Below are positions 1-7,062 of a DNA stretch of 14,744 nucleotides, piece by piece; within the stretch, counting starts at the first letter, position 1; each line of letters opens with the position of its first letter. The position numbers and the translations under genes are program-made. The notes under the pieces are model-generated. The model saw only the letters and a program-made list of their open reading frames with translations, made no database searches and was not told the origin of the DNA. Origin of the DNA: Pseudomonadota bacterium (lineage in GTDB: Bacteria; Pseudomonadota; Alphaproteobacteria; Rhizobiales; Beijerinckiaceae); contig JAGWRL010000257.1 in NCBI GenBank assembly GCA_028876585.1, forward strand, positions 1-14,744, given 5' to 3'.

Positions 1-939
1 CCGACTCAGCGGCACGGTCGGCGCCAGGATGCGGTCGAACTCCGCCACGTCCCCCGTGGCGAGCGCCGCCAGCGCGGCGGAAGCGGCCGGGGCTATCGCG
101 TCGAAAATGCCGAGCAGAGCGTGGCTGTGGCCCTGCGCGTCGCCCTTGATCAGGTCGGGATAGTTGAAGTCGTCGCCGGTATACATCCTGACGCTCGCCG
201 GCAGGCGCCGCCGCATCGTGATTTCCTTGTTGGCGTCGAGCAGCGAAATCTTGATTCCATCGACCTTGGCCACGCTTTCGTCGATCGCCCGCAGCGCGGT
301 TTCCAGGCTCGCCTCGAAATTCGCGCCGCCCCAATAGCCCGCCAGCGCCGGATCAAACATGTCGCCGAGCCAATGCAGAATCACCGGCTTGTCGCATTGG
401 GCGAGCACGGCGCGATAGACCTTGAGGTAATCGTCCGGCCCGCGCGCCACCCGCGCCAGCGCGCGGCTCGCCATCACGATCAAACGACCGCCAAGCCGCT
501 GGACCGCCTCGATCTGTTCTCCATAGGCGCGGATGACGTCGTCGAGCGTGCGCGCTTTGGCGGGATCGAGATGATCCGTGCCGACGCCGGAAAAGATGCG
601 GTCGCGCTCGTGCGGCGCGGCGGCGTCGAGCGAGCGGCCAATCAGCTCCAACGCGCCGGGCCAATCGAGACCGCCGCCGCGTTGGGCGGTGTCCATCGCC
701 TCGGCGACATCAAGGCCGAGATCAAGCAGACGCCGGCGAAACGCCAGCGTCGCCGTCCAATCAATCGAGGGCCCGAGCGAAGGCTCGCGATGGGAAAACG
801 GGTCGGCGACGACATGGGCCGCCGAAAACGCGATGCGATTGAAGCGATGCGGCCCGCGCGGAGGCGCGACCGGGACGCCTTGCAGGCGATAGTCAATGGC
901 GCGCCCGTGTTCGTCAGGCAACATGATTGTCAACGACAT
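1..939 (-). CDS. DUF993 dihydrodipicolinate-synthase-like protein, 3' end missing
   Basis: The reading frame opens with MSLTIMLPDEHG and stays open for 313 codons to the left edge, so the C-terminus lies outside. The DUF993 family (a DapA-like TIM barrel) is usually about 380 residues, so perhaps 70 are missing. Visible family-like stretches are the N-terminal FNRIAFSAAHVVADPF, LIGRSLDAA, GEQIEAVQRLGG and KPVILHWLGDMFDP. The segment VDGIKISLLD resembles the DapA strand that carries the Schiff-base lysine, which makes Lys230 the candidate catalytic residue (inference). The start has an AGGAG ribosome site about 9 bases upstream and lies 16 bases after the SDR stop, so it is the third gene of the acyl-CoA dehydrogenase operon. 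Members are annotated only as aldolase/synthase-like; the reaction is unknown. A lyase acting on a pathway intermediate is a reasonable guess. Family assignment is fairly sure, function is not. Confidence 0.85.
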   Translation of the reverse strand, partial: MSLTIMLPDEHGRAIDYRLQGVPVAPPRGPHRFNRIAFSAAHVVADPFSHREPSLGPSIDWTATLAFRRRLLDLGLDVAEAMDTAQRGGGLDWPGALELIGRSLDAAAPHERDRIFSGVGTDHLDPAKARTLDDVIRAYGEQIEAVQRLGGRLIVMASRALARVARGPDDYLKVYRAVLAQCDKPVILHWLGDMFDPALAGYWGGANFEASLETALRAIDESVAKVDGIKISLLDANKEITMRRRLPASVRMYTGDDFNYPDLIKGDAQGHSHALLGIFDAIAPAASAALAALATGDVAEFDRILAPTVPLSR

Positions 940-955
940 GCTGGCCGCTCCTCTA

Positions 956-1726
956 TCAGAATCGGGGAATGACGAGGCCGCCGTCGGCTTGCAGCGCCTG
1001 TCCGGTGCAATAGGCCAACTGGCCGGTCGCCAGCGCGACGCACATATCGCCGATGTCGCGCGGCTGCCCCATGCGCGGAATGACCGTAAGCCCCTCGGCG
1101 ATGCGCTGTTCGTAGACGTCCTTCACCACCGCCGTCATCGGCGTTTCAATCAAGCCGGGCCGTATCTCGTAGGACCCGATGTCGTGCGCGCCGAGCCGCA
1201 CCGCAAACAGCTTGGCGATCATCGAAGCCGCCGATTTCGACACGCAATATTCGCCGCGCGCGATCGAAACCGCCACCGCGTTGGACGAGGAAATCGTGAT
1301 GATCGACCGATGCAGCCCTATGGGCGCCGGCCGCGCCAGCGCGCGTTTCGCCCAGGCCTGGGTGAGAAAGAACGTCCCACGTGCGTTGACGCTCTGACAA
1401 TGATCGTAGCTCTGCGGCGTCACCTCCAGGAGATCGCCGCGCCGCAGCACCGACACGCCGGCGTTGTTGACGAGCGTCGTCAATTCTCCGACGCCGGATT
1501 CAGCCTGCGTGAGGATGTCCTCGTGGCGGGAAAGGTCGGAAATGTCGCCGATGGTGGCGACCGCCTTGACGCCGCGCGCTTGCAAGAGCGCGAGGGTCTC
1601 GTCGACTCCCGCGTCGTGTTCGAGCGCGTTGACGGCGACCGCGAAGCCGCGTTCAGCGAGCGCACAGGCGACGCCCTTGCCGATGCCGCGGCCGCCGCCG
1701 GTGACGAGGACCGCGTAGCCGCTCAT
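956..1726 (-). CDS. Short-chain dehydrogenase/reductase, 3-ketoacyl reductase (FabG)-like
   Basis: A 256-residue classical SDR of standard length. The Rossmann motif TGGGRGIG is at residues 9-16, NNAG at 87-90, and the catalytic set Asn114, Ser147, Tyr160 and Lys164 is intact (YCVSK). IRPGLIETPMT (188-198) and the C-terminal QALQADGGLVI are typical of FabG-like enzymes that interconvert a secondary alcohol and a ketone with NAD(P). Its ATG overlaps the acyl-CoA dehydrogenase stop (ATGA), so the two are probably translationally coupled. In this operon the natural guess is oxidation of a 3-hydroxyacyl-CoA, or of a sugar-like hydroxyl, to a ketone. The substrate cannot be read from sequence, and the residue after beta-strand 2 (Asn33) does not clearly settle NAD versus NADP. 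Confidence 0.93.
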   Translation of the reverse strand: MSGYAVLVTGGGRGIGKGVACALAERGFAVAVNALEHDAGVDETLALLQARGVKAVATIGDISDLSRHEDILTQAESGVGELTTLVNNAGVSVLRRGDLLEVTPQSYDHCQSVNARGTFFLTQAWAKRALARPAPIGLHRSIITISSSNAVAVSIARGEYCVSKSAASMIAKLFAVRLGAHDIGSYEIRPGLIETPMTAVVKDVYEQRIAEGLTVIPRMGQPRDIGDMCVALATGQLAYCTGQALQADGGLVIPRF

Positions 1727-2883
1727 GCGAGCGCCCCGTTCTTTAACAATTCGCGCGCGATCACCGTGCGTTGAATCTGTTGCGTGCCTTCATAGATCTG
1801 GCAAATCTTGGCGTCGCGATAGAGCCGCTCGACCTCGAACCCCCTGATGTAGCCGGAGCCGCCAAAAATCTGCACCGCGTTCGCGGTCTGCGCGACCACC
1901 ATATCCCCGGCGAAGCACTTGGCGATCGAGCAGGCGGCGTTGGCGGGTTCGTCGTTGTCGATCATCACCGCGGCGCGATGCACCAACGCCCGCGCGGCGG
2001 TGATCTCCTTGAACATGTCGGCGAGCATCCATTGCAGGCCTTGATGCGAGGCCAGCGTCTGGCCGAACTGCCGGCGGGTCTTGGCGTAATCCAACGCCGC
2101 CTCCAGCCCCGCCTGCGCGACGCCGACGGCGAGCGCGGCGATGCCGACCCGGCCCTTTTCGAGCGCCCCCATCATGATGTGAAAGCCCCGGTTTTCCTCG
2201 CCCAGCAGCGCCTCGCCCGGCAGGCGCACGTCGTCGAAGGTCAGCGCGCCGACCTGGCTCGCGCGCTGGCCCATCTTGTGTTCCTTCGGACCGCGGCCGA
2301 CGCCTTCGAGATCGAACGGCACGATGAAGATCGACATGCCGCGATTTCCCGCCTCCGGGTTGGTGCGCGCCAGCACGAAGCCGACGTCGGCGACGGGGGC
2401 GTTGTGGATCCACGTCTTCGCGCCATTCAGGCGCCAGCCGTCGCCCGCGCGCGTCGCAATGGTCTTGAGCCCGGCGACATCCGAGCCCGCCTCCGATTCC
2501 GAGATGCAATAGCTGACGATCTTGCGCGCGCGCAGCACATCTCCCAACCATTGCCGCCGCTGCGCCGGCGAACCGTGGCGCGTCAGCAGCGTCCCAATCA
2601 ACTCCACGACGCCGCATTGGTCGGCGACCGAGGCGTAGCCGCGCGACAGCTCCTCCATCACGATCGCATAGGCGTAGCAATCAAGCCCGACGCCGCCATG
2701 TTCGGCGGGAACCGTGACGCCGAACAGCCCGAGTTCGCCCATGCGGGCGTAGATGTCGGCGGGAAAGGACTCGTCGCGATCCAGCGCCTCGGCGCGCGGG
2801 CGCACGACCTCGTCGGCGAATTTGCGCGCCGCGTCGCGGATGTGCAGGTAAGTGTCCCGATCATGCTTGGGGGTCGACAACAT
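1723..2883 (-). CDS. Acyl-CoA dehydrogenase, short/branched-chain type
   Basis: A 386-residue protein of normal length for the soluble FAD enzymes that introduce a 2,3-double bond into an acyl-CoA and pass electrons to ETF. The first family signature is at 127-138 (ISESEAGSDVAG), the second around 337-358 (QIFGGSGYIRGFEVERLYRDAK), and the catalytic base is Glu365 in IYEGTQQIQ, the usual place for short- and medium-chain enzymes. RRQFGQ (270-275) is the conserved FAD/dimer-contact segment. A GAGGA ribosome site precedes the ATG. It is the first gene of a leftward operon with the SDR and DUF993 genes; an operator-like palindrome lies about 100 bases upstream. Chain length and branching of the substrate are not known; the CoA-transferase diverging from it probably supplies the thioester (inference). 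Confidence 0.95.
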   Translation of the reverse strand: MLSTPKHDRDTYLHIRDAARKFADEVVRPRAEALDRDESFPADIYARMGELGLFGVTVPAEHGGVGLDCYAYAIVMEELSRGYASVADQCGVVELIGTLLTRHGSPAQRRQWLGDVLRARKIVSYCISESEAGSDVAGLKTIATRAGDGWRLNGAKTWIHNAPVADVGFVLARTNPEAGNRGMSIFIVPFDLEGVGRGPKEHKMGQRASQVGALTFDDVRLPGEALLGEENRGFHIMMGALEKGRVGIAALAVGVAQAGLEAALDYAKTRRQFGQTLASHQGLQWMLADMFKEITAARALVHRAAVMIDNDEPANAACSIAKCFAGDMVVAQTANAVQIFGGSGYIRGFEVERLYRDAKICQIYEGTQQIQRTVIARELLKNGALA

Positions 2884-2951
2884 TGCGCTTCCTCGCCGTC
2901 CCGGCCCGCGAGACGCCTCAATCTGACAACCGCCTGCGTCTCGACGGGCTT

Positions 2952-2967
2952 GCGCCGAAATCGGCGC
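2952..2967. repeat. Short perfect inverted repeat beside operator A
   Basis: GCGCCGAAATCGGCGC has 7-base arms around AA. Its core GCCGAAATCGGC (2954-2965) recurs exactly at 5294-5305, and in both places it stands 14-16 bases left of an 18-bp operator-like palindrome. It could be a second protein site or a chance GC-rich palindrome. Confidence 0.4.
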
Positions 2968-2976
2968 TTGCCGAAA

Positions 2977-2982
2977 TTGTAA
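2977..2982 (-). promoter_or_regulatory. Candidate -10 element for the acyl-CoA dehydrogenase operon
   Basis: Read leftward the bases are TACAAT, five of six matching TATAAT, and they overlap the downstream edge of operator A by three bases. No good -35 hexamer is seen at the right distance, so the promoter may be activator-dependent or weak. On the other strand TATAAG (2996-3001) could be the -10 of the divergent CoA-transferase gene, also without a clear -35. Confidence 0.4.
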
Positions 2983-2997
2983 CTATCTAGTTATTTA
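2980..2997 (-). promoter_or_regulatory. Operator A, TetR-type palindrome between acyl-CoA dehydrogenase and CoA-transferase
   Basis: On the minus strand the site reads TAAATAACTAGATAGTTA, matching operator B (5322-5339) at 16 of 18 positions. It contains TAACT-N4-AGTTA as a perfect inverted repeat. It is strongly AT-rich in an otherwise GC-rich region and lies between two divergent start codons, so a repressor bound here could control both the leftward operon and the CoA-transferase. Binding by the TetR protein encoded at 4568-5275 is inferred. Confidence 0.72.
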
Positions 2998-3010
2998 TAA
3001 GTCCGGCCGG

Positions 3011-3057
3011 CTCGCGTCAAGCGAGTGAGGTCGCCGACCCGCGAGCGCGCGGGGTCG
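3011..3057 (+). other. Two predicted hairpins in the CoA-transferase leader
   Basis: CTCGC/GCGAG (3011-3015 with 3021-3025) forms a small stem. CGACCCGCG pairs with CGCGGGGTCG (3035-3043 with 3048-3057), leaving one bulged G and an AGCG loop. Both end before the ribosome site. They may affect mRNA stability or translation, but in DNA this GC-rich chance stems are common. Confidence 0.3.
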
Positions 3058-3078
3058 CGCAACGAGCGGAGCGAGGAT

Positions 3079-4608
3079 ATGGCCAGGAACGTCGAGCGGT
3101 TGCAGCCCGCCGAAATCGCCGCCCGCATTTTCGACAGCGCCACGATCGCGCTGACGGGGTCCGGCATTTTTCTGGAAGCGGACGAGATTTTCGCCGCGCT
3201 CGAATCGTCGTTCCTGACCACGGGGCGCCCGCGCGATCTGACCATCGTGCATGCGTTGGGGATAGGCGATGGCCGCGGCAGCGGCCTCAGCCGCTTTGCT
3301 TATGCCGGCATGGTGCGGCGCGTGATCGGCGGCCATTGGAGTTGGTCGCCGCGCATGCAGCAACTCGCTCAAACCAACGCCATCGAGGCCTACGCCTTCC
3401 CCGCCGGGGCGATTTCCAATCTGTTGCGCGAGATCGGCGCGAAGCGGCCGGGGTTGATCACCCGCATTGGTCTCGGCACTTTCGCCGACCCGCGCCTCGA
3501 TGGCGGGCGCTGCAACGCGGCGGCGCGCGACGAACTCGTGGAGTTGATTGAAATCGCCGGCCAGCCATATCTGCGCTATAAGCCGATGCGGATCGACTTC
3601 GCGTTCATCCGGGCCACCGAATCGGATTCGCACGGCAATCTGACCTCGCATCGCGAGCCGGCGGACCTCGACAGCCACGCCGTCGCGCTGGCGGCGCATA
3701 ATTGCGGCGGCCGGGTGTTCGCCCAGGTGGAATCGATGCGCGACCGGCGCACATTGCACGCCCGGTTGGTGCGCGTGCCCGGCGTGCTGGTCGACGGCGT
3801 GCTGATCGCCCCGCATTCGCGCAAGACCTATCTGCCGAACTACGAACCGCGCATCTCCGGCGAGGCGCCGCTGGGCGCGAAAGACGCGGCCTCCGCCTCG
3901 GAATTGCCGACCGGCATCCGCCGCATCATCGCGCAGCGGGCCTTGGCGGAACTGCGCGACGCCCGCTCCGTCAATTTCGGCTTCGGCATTCCCGGCGGCA
4001 TTCCCGCGCTCGCGGCGGCGACGCGCGAGGTCGATTATTGGGGCACCGTCGAGCAGGGCATCCACAACGGCGAGATGCTCGACGGACCGATGTTTGGTTC
4101 GGCGCGCGATCCCGACGCGATCATTTCCTCCAACGATCAGTTCGATTTCTATTCCGGCGGCGGCATCGACGTCGCCTTTCTCGGCATGGGCGAGATGGAT
4201 CAGGCCGGCAATGTCAACGTGTCCAAGATCGGCGGCAGGCTGGTTGGTCCCGGCGGTTTCGTCGACATCACCCAGACCGCGCGCAAGGTCGTCTTCTGCG
4301 GCGCCTTCGAGGCGAAGGGATTGAGCGTCGAACAGGACGCCGCCGGCGCCTTGCGCATTCTCGCGCCCGGCGAATTGCCGAAACTCGTCGCCAAGGTCGA
4401 GCACGTCACCTTCAGCGGCGCTCAGGCGCGCGCCAACGGACAGGAGGTGCTTTATATCACGGAGCGGGCGGTGTTCCGGCTCGACCCCGACGGCGTCGCC
4501 CTGGTGGAGGCGGCCCCGGGTCTCGATCTTCAGCGCGACATCCTGGCCCGAATGGAATTCGCGCCGCTCATCCGGCTTTCACCAGCCGGCGAATCGTATC
4601 GACGTTGA
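3079..4608 (+). CDS. Propionate/acetate CoA-transferase, YdiF/Pct-like (family I)
   Basis: A 509-residue single-chain family I CoA-transferase with the alpha-like and beta-like halves fused, as in propionate CoA-transferase and E. coli YdiF. It moves CoA between short acyl-CoAs and free carboxylates through a glutamyl-CoA intermediate. The alpha half shows ESSFLTTGRPRDLTIVHALGIGDG (42-65) and AYAGMVRRVIGGHWSWSP (75-91). The beta half shows NFGFGIPGGIP (299-309) and GTVEQGIHNG (322-331), with Glu325 as the expected catalytic residue. The start is set at the ATG with a GAGG site just upstream; an in-frame ATG at 3025 lies in GC-rich leader. The gene diverges from the acyl-CoA dehydrogenase across operator A and ends overlapping the tetR 3' end by 41 bases. 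It probably activates an acid made by the oxidoreductases here; acceptor specificity is unknown. Confidence 0.93.
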   Translation: MARNVERLQPAEIAARIFDSATIALTGSGIFLEADEIFAALESSFLTTGRPRDLTIVHALGIGDGRGSGLSRFAYAGMVRRVIGGHWSWSPRMQQLAQTNAIEAYAFPAGAISNLLREIGAKRPGLITRIGLGTFADPRLDGGRCNAAARDELVELIEIAGQPYLRYKPMRIDFAFIRATESDSHGNLTSHREPADLDSHAVALAAHNCGGRVFAQVESMRDRRTLHARLVRVPGVLVDGVLIAPHSRKTYLPNYEPRISGEAPLGAKDAASASELPTGIRRIIAQRALAELRDARSVNFGFGIPGGIPALAAATREVDYWGTVEQGIHNGEMLDGPMFGSARDPDAIISSNDQFDFYSGGGIDVAFLGMGEMDQAGNVNVSKIGGRLVGPGGFVDITQTARKVVFCGAFEAKGLSVEQDAAGALRILAPGELPKLVAKVEHVTFSGAQARANGQEVLYITERAVFRLDPDGVALVEAAPGLDLQRDILARMEFAPLIRLSPAGESYRR

Positions 4609-5275
4609 ATTCGAGCCGCTCGTTCAGCCGCTCCGCCGCCATCAGATCGCGGTCGTAGATGACGGAGCCGGTATAGCGGTTCGTCAGGTAATAATAATTG
4701 ATCGCCGCGATCGTGATGTTGAGCTGCACCGCGTCGATGCCTGCTCGAAACACGCCCTTGGCGACGCCGCGATCGACGATGCCCTGCACGACGCCGGTGA
4801 ACCGCGGATATTCCTGATTGATGATCTTGGACTTTTTCAGGTGCCGTCCTTTATGCAGGTTCTCGCTGTTGACGAAGGTCAGGAACTCGGGATTGGCGAG
4901 GTAATATTTCCAGGTGAACCGCACCAGCGTTTCCAGCGCCGCCTCGGGCTCCAGCGCGTCGAGCGCCAACTTGCGTTCGGCGGCGCGAATGTCGAGATAG
5001 GCGTCCTCCAGCACGGCTGTGAACAATTCTTCCTTGCTGTTGAAATAATGATAGATCATGCGCTTGTTGGCCTTGGCGCGCACGGCGATGCTGTCGACGC
5101 GCGCGCCGCCGAAGCCAAGCCGGGCGAATTCTTTCTTGGCCGCTTCGAGAATCCTCGCGCGGGTCGCCTCGGAGTCGCGCTGACGCGGCGGTTTTCGGGT
5201 CGAGACCTTATCCAAGAAATCACTCCTGCTCGCGGCGAATTGTCGCTGATGGCGCCGCGCGGCCGAATTGTCCAT
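4568..5275 (-). CDS. TetR/AcrR-family transcriptional regulator, likely local repressor
   Basis: A 235-residue protein with an N-terminal TetR helix-turn-helix at about 38-84 (ATRARILEAAKKEFARLGF, then ANKRMIYHYFNSKEELF) and a helical ligand/dimer domain carrying aromatic runs such as FTWKYYLANPEFLTFV and INYYYLTNRYTG. The ATG at 5275 has a poor ribosome site whose region falls in a hairpin (5280-5295). An in-frame TTG at 5215 has AGGAG seven bases upstream and gives a 215-residue protein with a more usual N-terminus; it may be the true start. The gene diverges from the GMC oxidoreductase with operator B between them, which suggests autoregulation. Four copies of the same palindrome across the locus suggest it controls all neighbouring units. 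The inducer is unknown; a CoA ester or the imported substrate is plausible. Confidence 0.93.
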   Translation of the reverse strand: MDNSAARRHQRQFAASRSDFLDKVSTRKPPRQRDSEATRARILEAAKKEFARLGFGGARVDSIAVRAKANKRMIYHYFNSKEELFTAVLEDAYLDIRAAERKLALDALEPEAALETLVRFTWKYYLANPEFLTFVNSENLHKGRHLKKSKIINQEYPRFTGVVQGIVDRGVAKGVFRAGIDAVQLNITIAAINYYYLTNRYTGSVIYDRDLMAAERLNERLEFNVDTIRRLVKAG

Positions 5276-5279
5276 GCCA

Positions 5280-5295
5280 GCTCGCAGCAGCGAGC
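5280..5295 (-). other. Hairpin over the upstream tetR start region
   Basis: GCTCGC-AGCA-GCGAGC is a perfect 6-bp stem that ends 4 bases from the ATG at 5275. It would hide any ribosome site for that ATG and so favours the downstream TTG start at 5215. It could also be a chance GC-rich stem. Confidence 0.35.
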
Positions 5296-5305
5296 CGAAA
5301 TCGGC
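5294..5305. repeat. Second copy of the 12-bp palindrome GCCGAAATCGGC
   Basis: Identical to 2954-2965 and placed at nearly the same distance to the left of an operator (16 bases here, 14 there). No copy was found near operators C and D. It may mark a shared second regulator or be coincidental. Confidence 0.4.
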
Positions 5306-5315
5306 CGGGCGAGGC

Positions 5316-5343
5316 TTGAACTAAATAACTGGTTAGTTATTAT
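5316..5343 (+). promoter_or_regulatory. Candidate promoter of the GMC oxidoreductase gene
   Basis: TTGAAC (5316-5321) and TATTAT (5338-5343) are separated by 16 bases and match the sigma70-type -35 and -10 at four and five of six positions. Operator B fills the spacer between them, so a bound repressor would block RNA polymerase directly. The predicted leader before the start at 5463 is about 110 bases. Confidence 0.5.
5322..5339 (+). promoter_or_regulatory. Operator B, TetR-type palindrome between tetR and the GMC oxidoreductase
   Basis: TAAATAACTGGTTAGTTA; within it and its edge AATAACT and AGTTATT (5324-5330, 5335-5341) form perfect 7-base arms four bases apart. It matches operator C at 16 of 18 positions and operator A at 16 of 18. 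The position between a TetR gene and its divergent neighbour is the classic place for an autoregulatory site. Binding is inferred. Confidence 0.78.
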
Positions 5344-5462
5344 CGACACAATGTCGAAGGGACGTCAAACGGCCTTTCAAGGGGCGCGAAATTCGAGCCG
5401 CCGAGACGGCCTGCGCGGACGTCGCGCGGTCTTGCGGGCGCCGACAAGGGGGAGCCGTCGCG

Positions 5463-7049
5463 ATGGTTGACTTTATCGTTGTGGGCGCGGGTTCGGCGGG
5501 TTGCGCGCTCGCAGCAAGGCTCAGCGAACGGCCCGACGTCAGCGTGTTGCTGCTCGAGGCGGGGCCGCAGGACACCAATCCTTACATCCATCTGCCGGTC
5601 GGTTTCTACAAGATGACTTCGGGGCCGCTGACCTGGGGCCTGACGACCGCGCCGCAAAAGCACGCCAACAACCGCGAAATTCCCTACGCTCAGGCGCGCG
5701 TGCTGGGCGGCGGCGGCTCGATCAACGCGGAGGTCTTCACCCGCGGTTGCCCGGAGGATTTCGACGCCTGGGCGAGTGAATTCGGCTGCCATGGTTGGTC
5801 GTTCGCCGAGGTCCGGCCGCTGTTCGTTCGCTCTGAGGACAACGACACCTTGTCGGGCGATTGGCACGGCGTCGGCGGCCCGCTCGGCGTCTCCTCGCCG
5901 GTTCAGCCGCATCGCCTGACGCGCGCGTTCGTCCAGGCGTGCCAGCAATACGGCATGCCCTACAATCCCGATTTCAACGGGCCGCGACAGGAAGGCGCGG
6001 GCGCCTATCAGACGACGACGCGGGAGGCGCGGCGCTGTTCGGCCGCCGTCGGTTATCTGCGCCCGGCGCTGGGGCGTCCCAATCTGCAAGTGAAGACCGG
6101 CGTCACCGTCAATCGCATCGCGCTGGAGGGCGGGCGCGCCATCGGCGTCGAGATCGTCGAAAACGGCCGGGCGAGCCTCCTGCGGGCGGAACGGGAGATC
6201 CTGCTCGCCTCGGGCGCGATCGGCAGCCCGAAGTTGATGCTGCTCTCCGGGCTCGGCCCGGCCGACGAACTGCGCGCGGTGGGCGTGCCCGTGGTCGCCG
6301 ATCTGCCGGAAGTGGGCAAGAACCTGCACGATCATTTCGGCGTCGATATCGTCTATGAACTGAGCGGCCCCTACAGTTTCGACAAATACAGCAAGCCGCA
6401 CTGGATGCTGTGGGCCGGTCTCGAATACGCCCTGTTTCGCAAGGGCCCCGTCGCTTCCAACATCGTAGAAGGCGGCGCGTTCTGGTATGGTGACCGTTCG
6501 GCGCCGACGCCGGATTTGCAGTTCCATTTCCTCGTCGGCGCCGGCGTCGAAGCGGGCGTGCCGAAGATCGCCTCGGGCTCGGGCGTGACGCTCAATTCCT
6601 ACACGCTGCGCCCGAAGGCGCGCGGCTCGCTGACGTTGCGCTCCGCCCATCCCGGCGACATGCCGATCGTTGATCCCAACTTCCTCGGCGATCCCGACGA
6701 TGTCAGGATTTCCACCGAGGGCGTCAAGATCAGCCGCGAGATCATGAGCCAATCGGCGATGGGGCGATATGTCCGCAAAGAGCATTTCCCCGGCCCCGAC
6801 GTGCGCACGCAGGCCGATTTCGAGGCATACGCCCGCCAATATGGCCGCACCTCCTATCACCCCGTCGGCGCCTGCCGCATGGGCGGCGATGCGCGCTCGG
6901 TCGTCGATCCCGAATTGCGGGTGCGCGGGGTCGCGGGACTGCGGATTTGCGACAGCTCGGTCATGCCCAGGGTCACGAGCTCCAACACCAACGCCACCGC
7001 GATCATGATTGGCGAAAAAGCGGCGACGCTGATTCTTGGCAACGCCTGA
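5463..7049 (+). CDS. GMC-family FAD-dependent oxidoreductase (choline dehydrogenase-like)
   Basis: A 528-residue GMC flavoprotein of normal length. These enzymes oxidise primary or secondary alcohols using bound FAD. The FAD dinucleotide motif GAGSAG is at 8-13, Glu32 ends the second strand (LLLEAG), ARVLGGGGSINAEVFTRG (78-95) is the first GMC signature, and GAIGSPKLMLLSGLGP (251-266) is the second. The catalytic pair is His466 (SYHPVGACRMG) and Asn510 (SNTNATAIMIGEKAA), equivalent to His466/Asn510 of Arthrobacter choline oxidase. A GGGGAG site precedes the ATG. No signal peptide is seen, so it is probably cytoplasmic. It diverges from tetR and meets an aldo/keto reductase tail to tail. Expected role is to turn an alcohol in the imported compound into an aldehyde or ketone; choline, polyols or pyridoxine-like alcohols cannot be told apart here. 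Confidence 0.94.
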   Translation: MVDFIVVGAGSAGCALAARLSERPDVSVLLLEAGPQDTNPYIHLPVGFYKMTSGPLTWGLTTAPQKHANNREIPYAQARVLGGGGSINAEVFTRGCPEDFDAWASEFGCHGWSFAEVRPLFVRSEDNDTLSGDWHGVGGPLGVSSPVQPHRLTRAFVQACQQYGMPYNPDFNGPRQEGAGAYQTTTREARRCSAAVGYLRPALGRPNLQVKTGVTVNRIALEGGRAIGVEIVENGRASLLRAEREILLASGAIGSPKLMLLSGLGPADELRAVGVPVVADLPEVGKNLHDHFGVDIVYELSGPYSFDKYSKPHWMLWAGLEYALFRKGPVASNIVEGGAFWYGDRSAPTPDLQFHFLVGAGVEAGVPKIASGSGVTLNSYTLRPKARGSLTLRSAHPGDMPIVDPNFLGDPDDVRISTEGVKISREIMSQSAMGRYVRKEHFPGPDVRTQADFEAYARQYGRTSYHPVGACRMGGDARSVVDPELRVRGVAGLRICDSSVMPRVTSSNTNATAIMIGEKAATLILGNA

Positions 7050-7062
7050 AAAATCAGGGCGT
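7042..7062. terminator. Small hairpin shared by two convergent stop codons
   Basis: ACGCC-TGA pairs with TCA-GGGCGT around an AAAA loop, with one bulged base. It includes the stop codons of both the GMC gene (7047-7049) and the aldo/keto reductase (7054-7056). There is no clear T-run, so termination is only possible, in either direction. Confidence 0.3.

Noticed and set aside
121..972. 283-codon plus-strand frame over the DUF993 gene
   Set aside because: The minus strand gives a coherent DUF993 protein with a good ribosome site and operon spacing; the plus-strand product has no recognisable features.
3025..3078. Upstream start for the CoA-transferase at 3025
   Set aside because: The added 18 residues are translated from two hairpins of leader sequence and have no counterpart in the family; the ATG at 3079 has its own GAGG site.
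2995..4404. 469-codon open frame on the minus strand across the CoA-transferase
   Set aside because: It mirrors a clear CoA-transferase on the plus strand, its translation is arginine/alanine/glycine-rich without any motif, and long antisense frames are expected in such GC-rich DNA.
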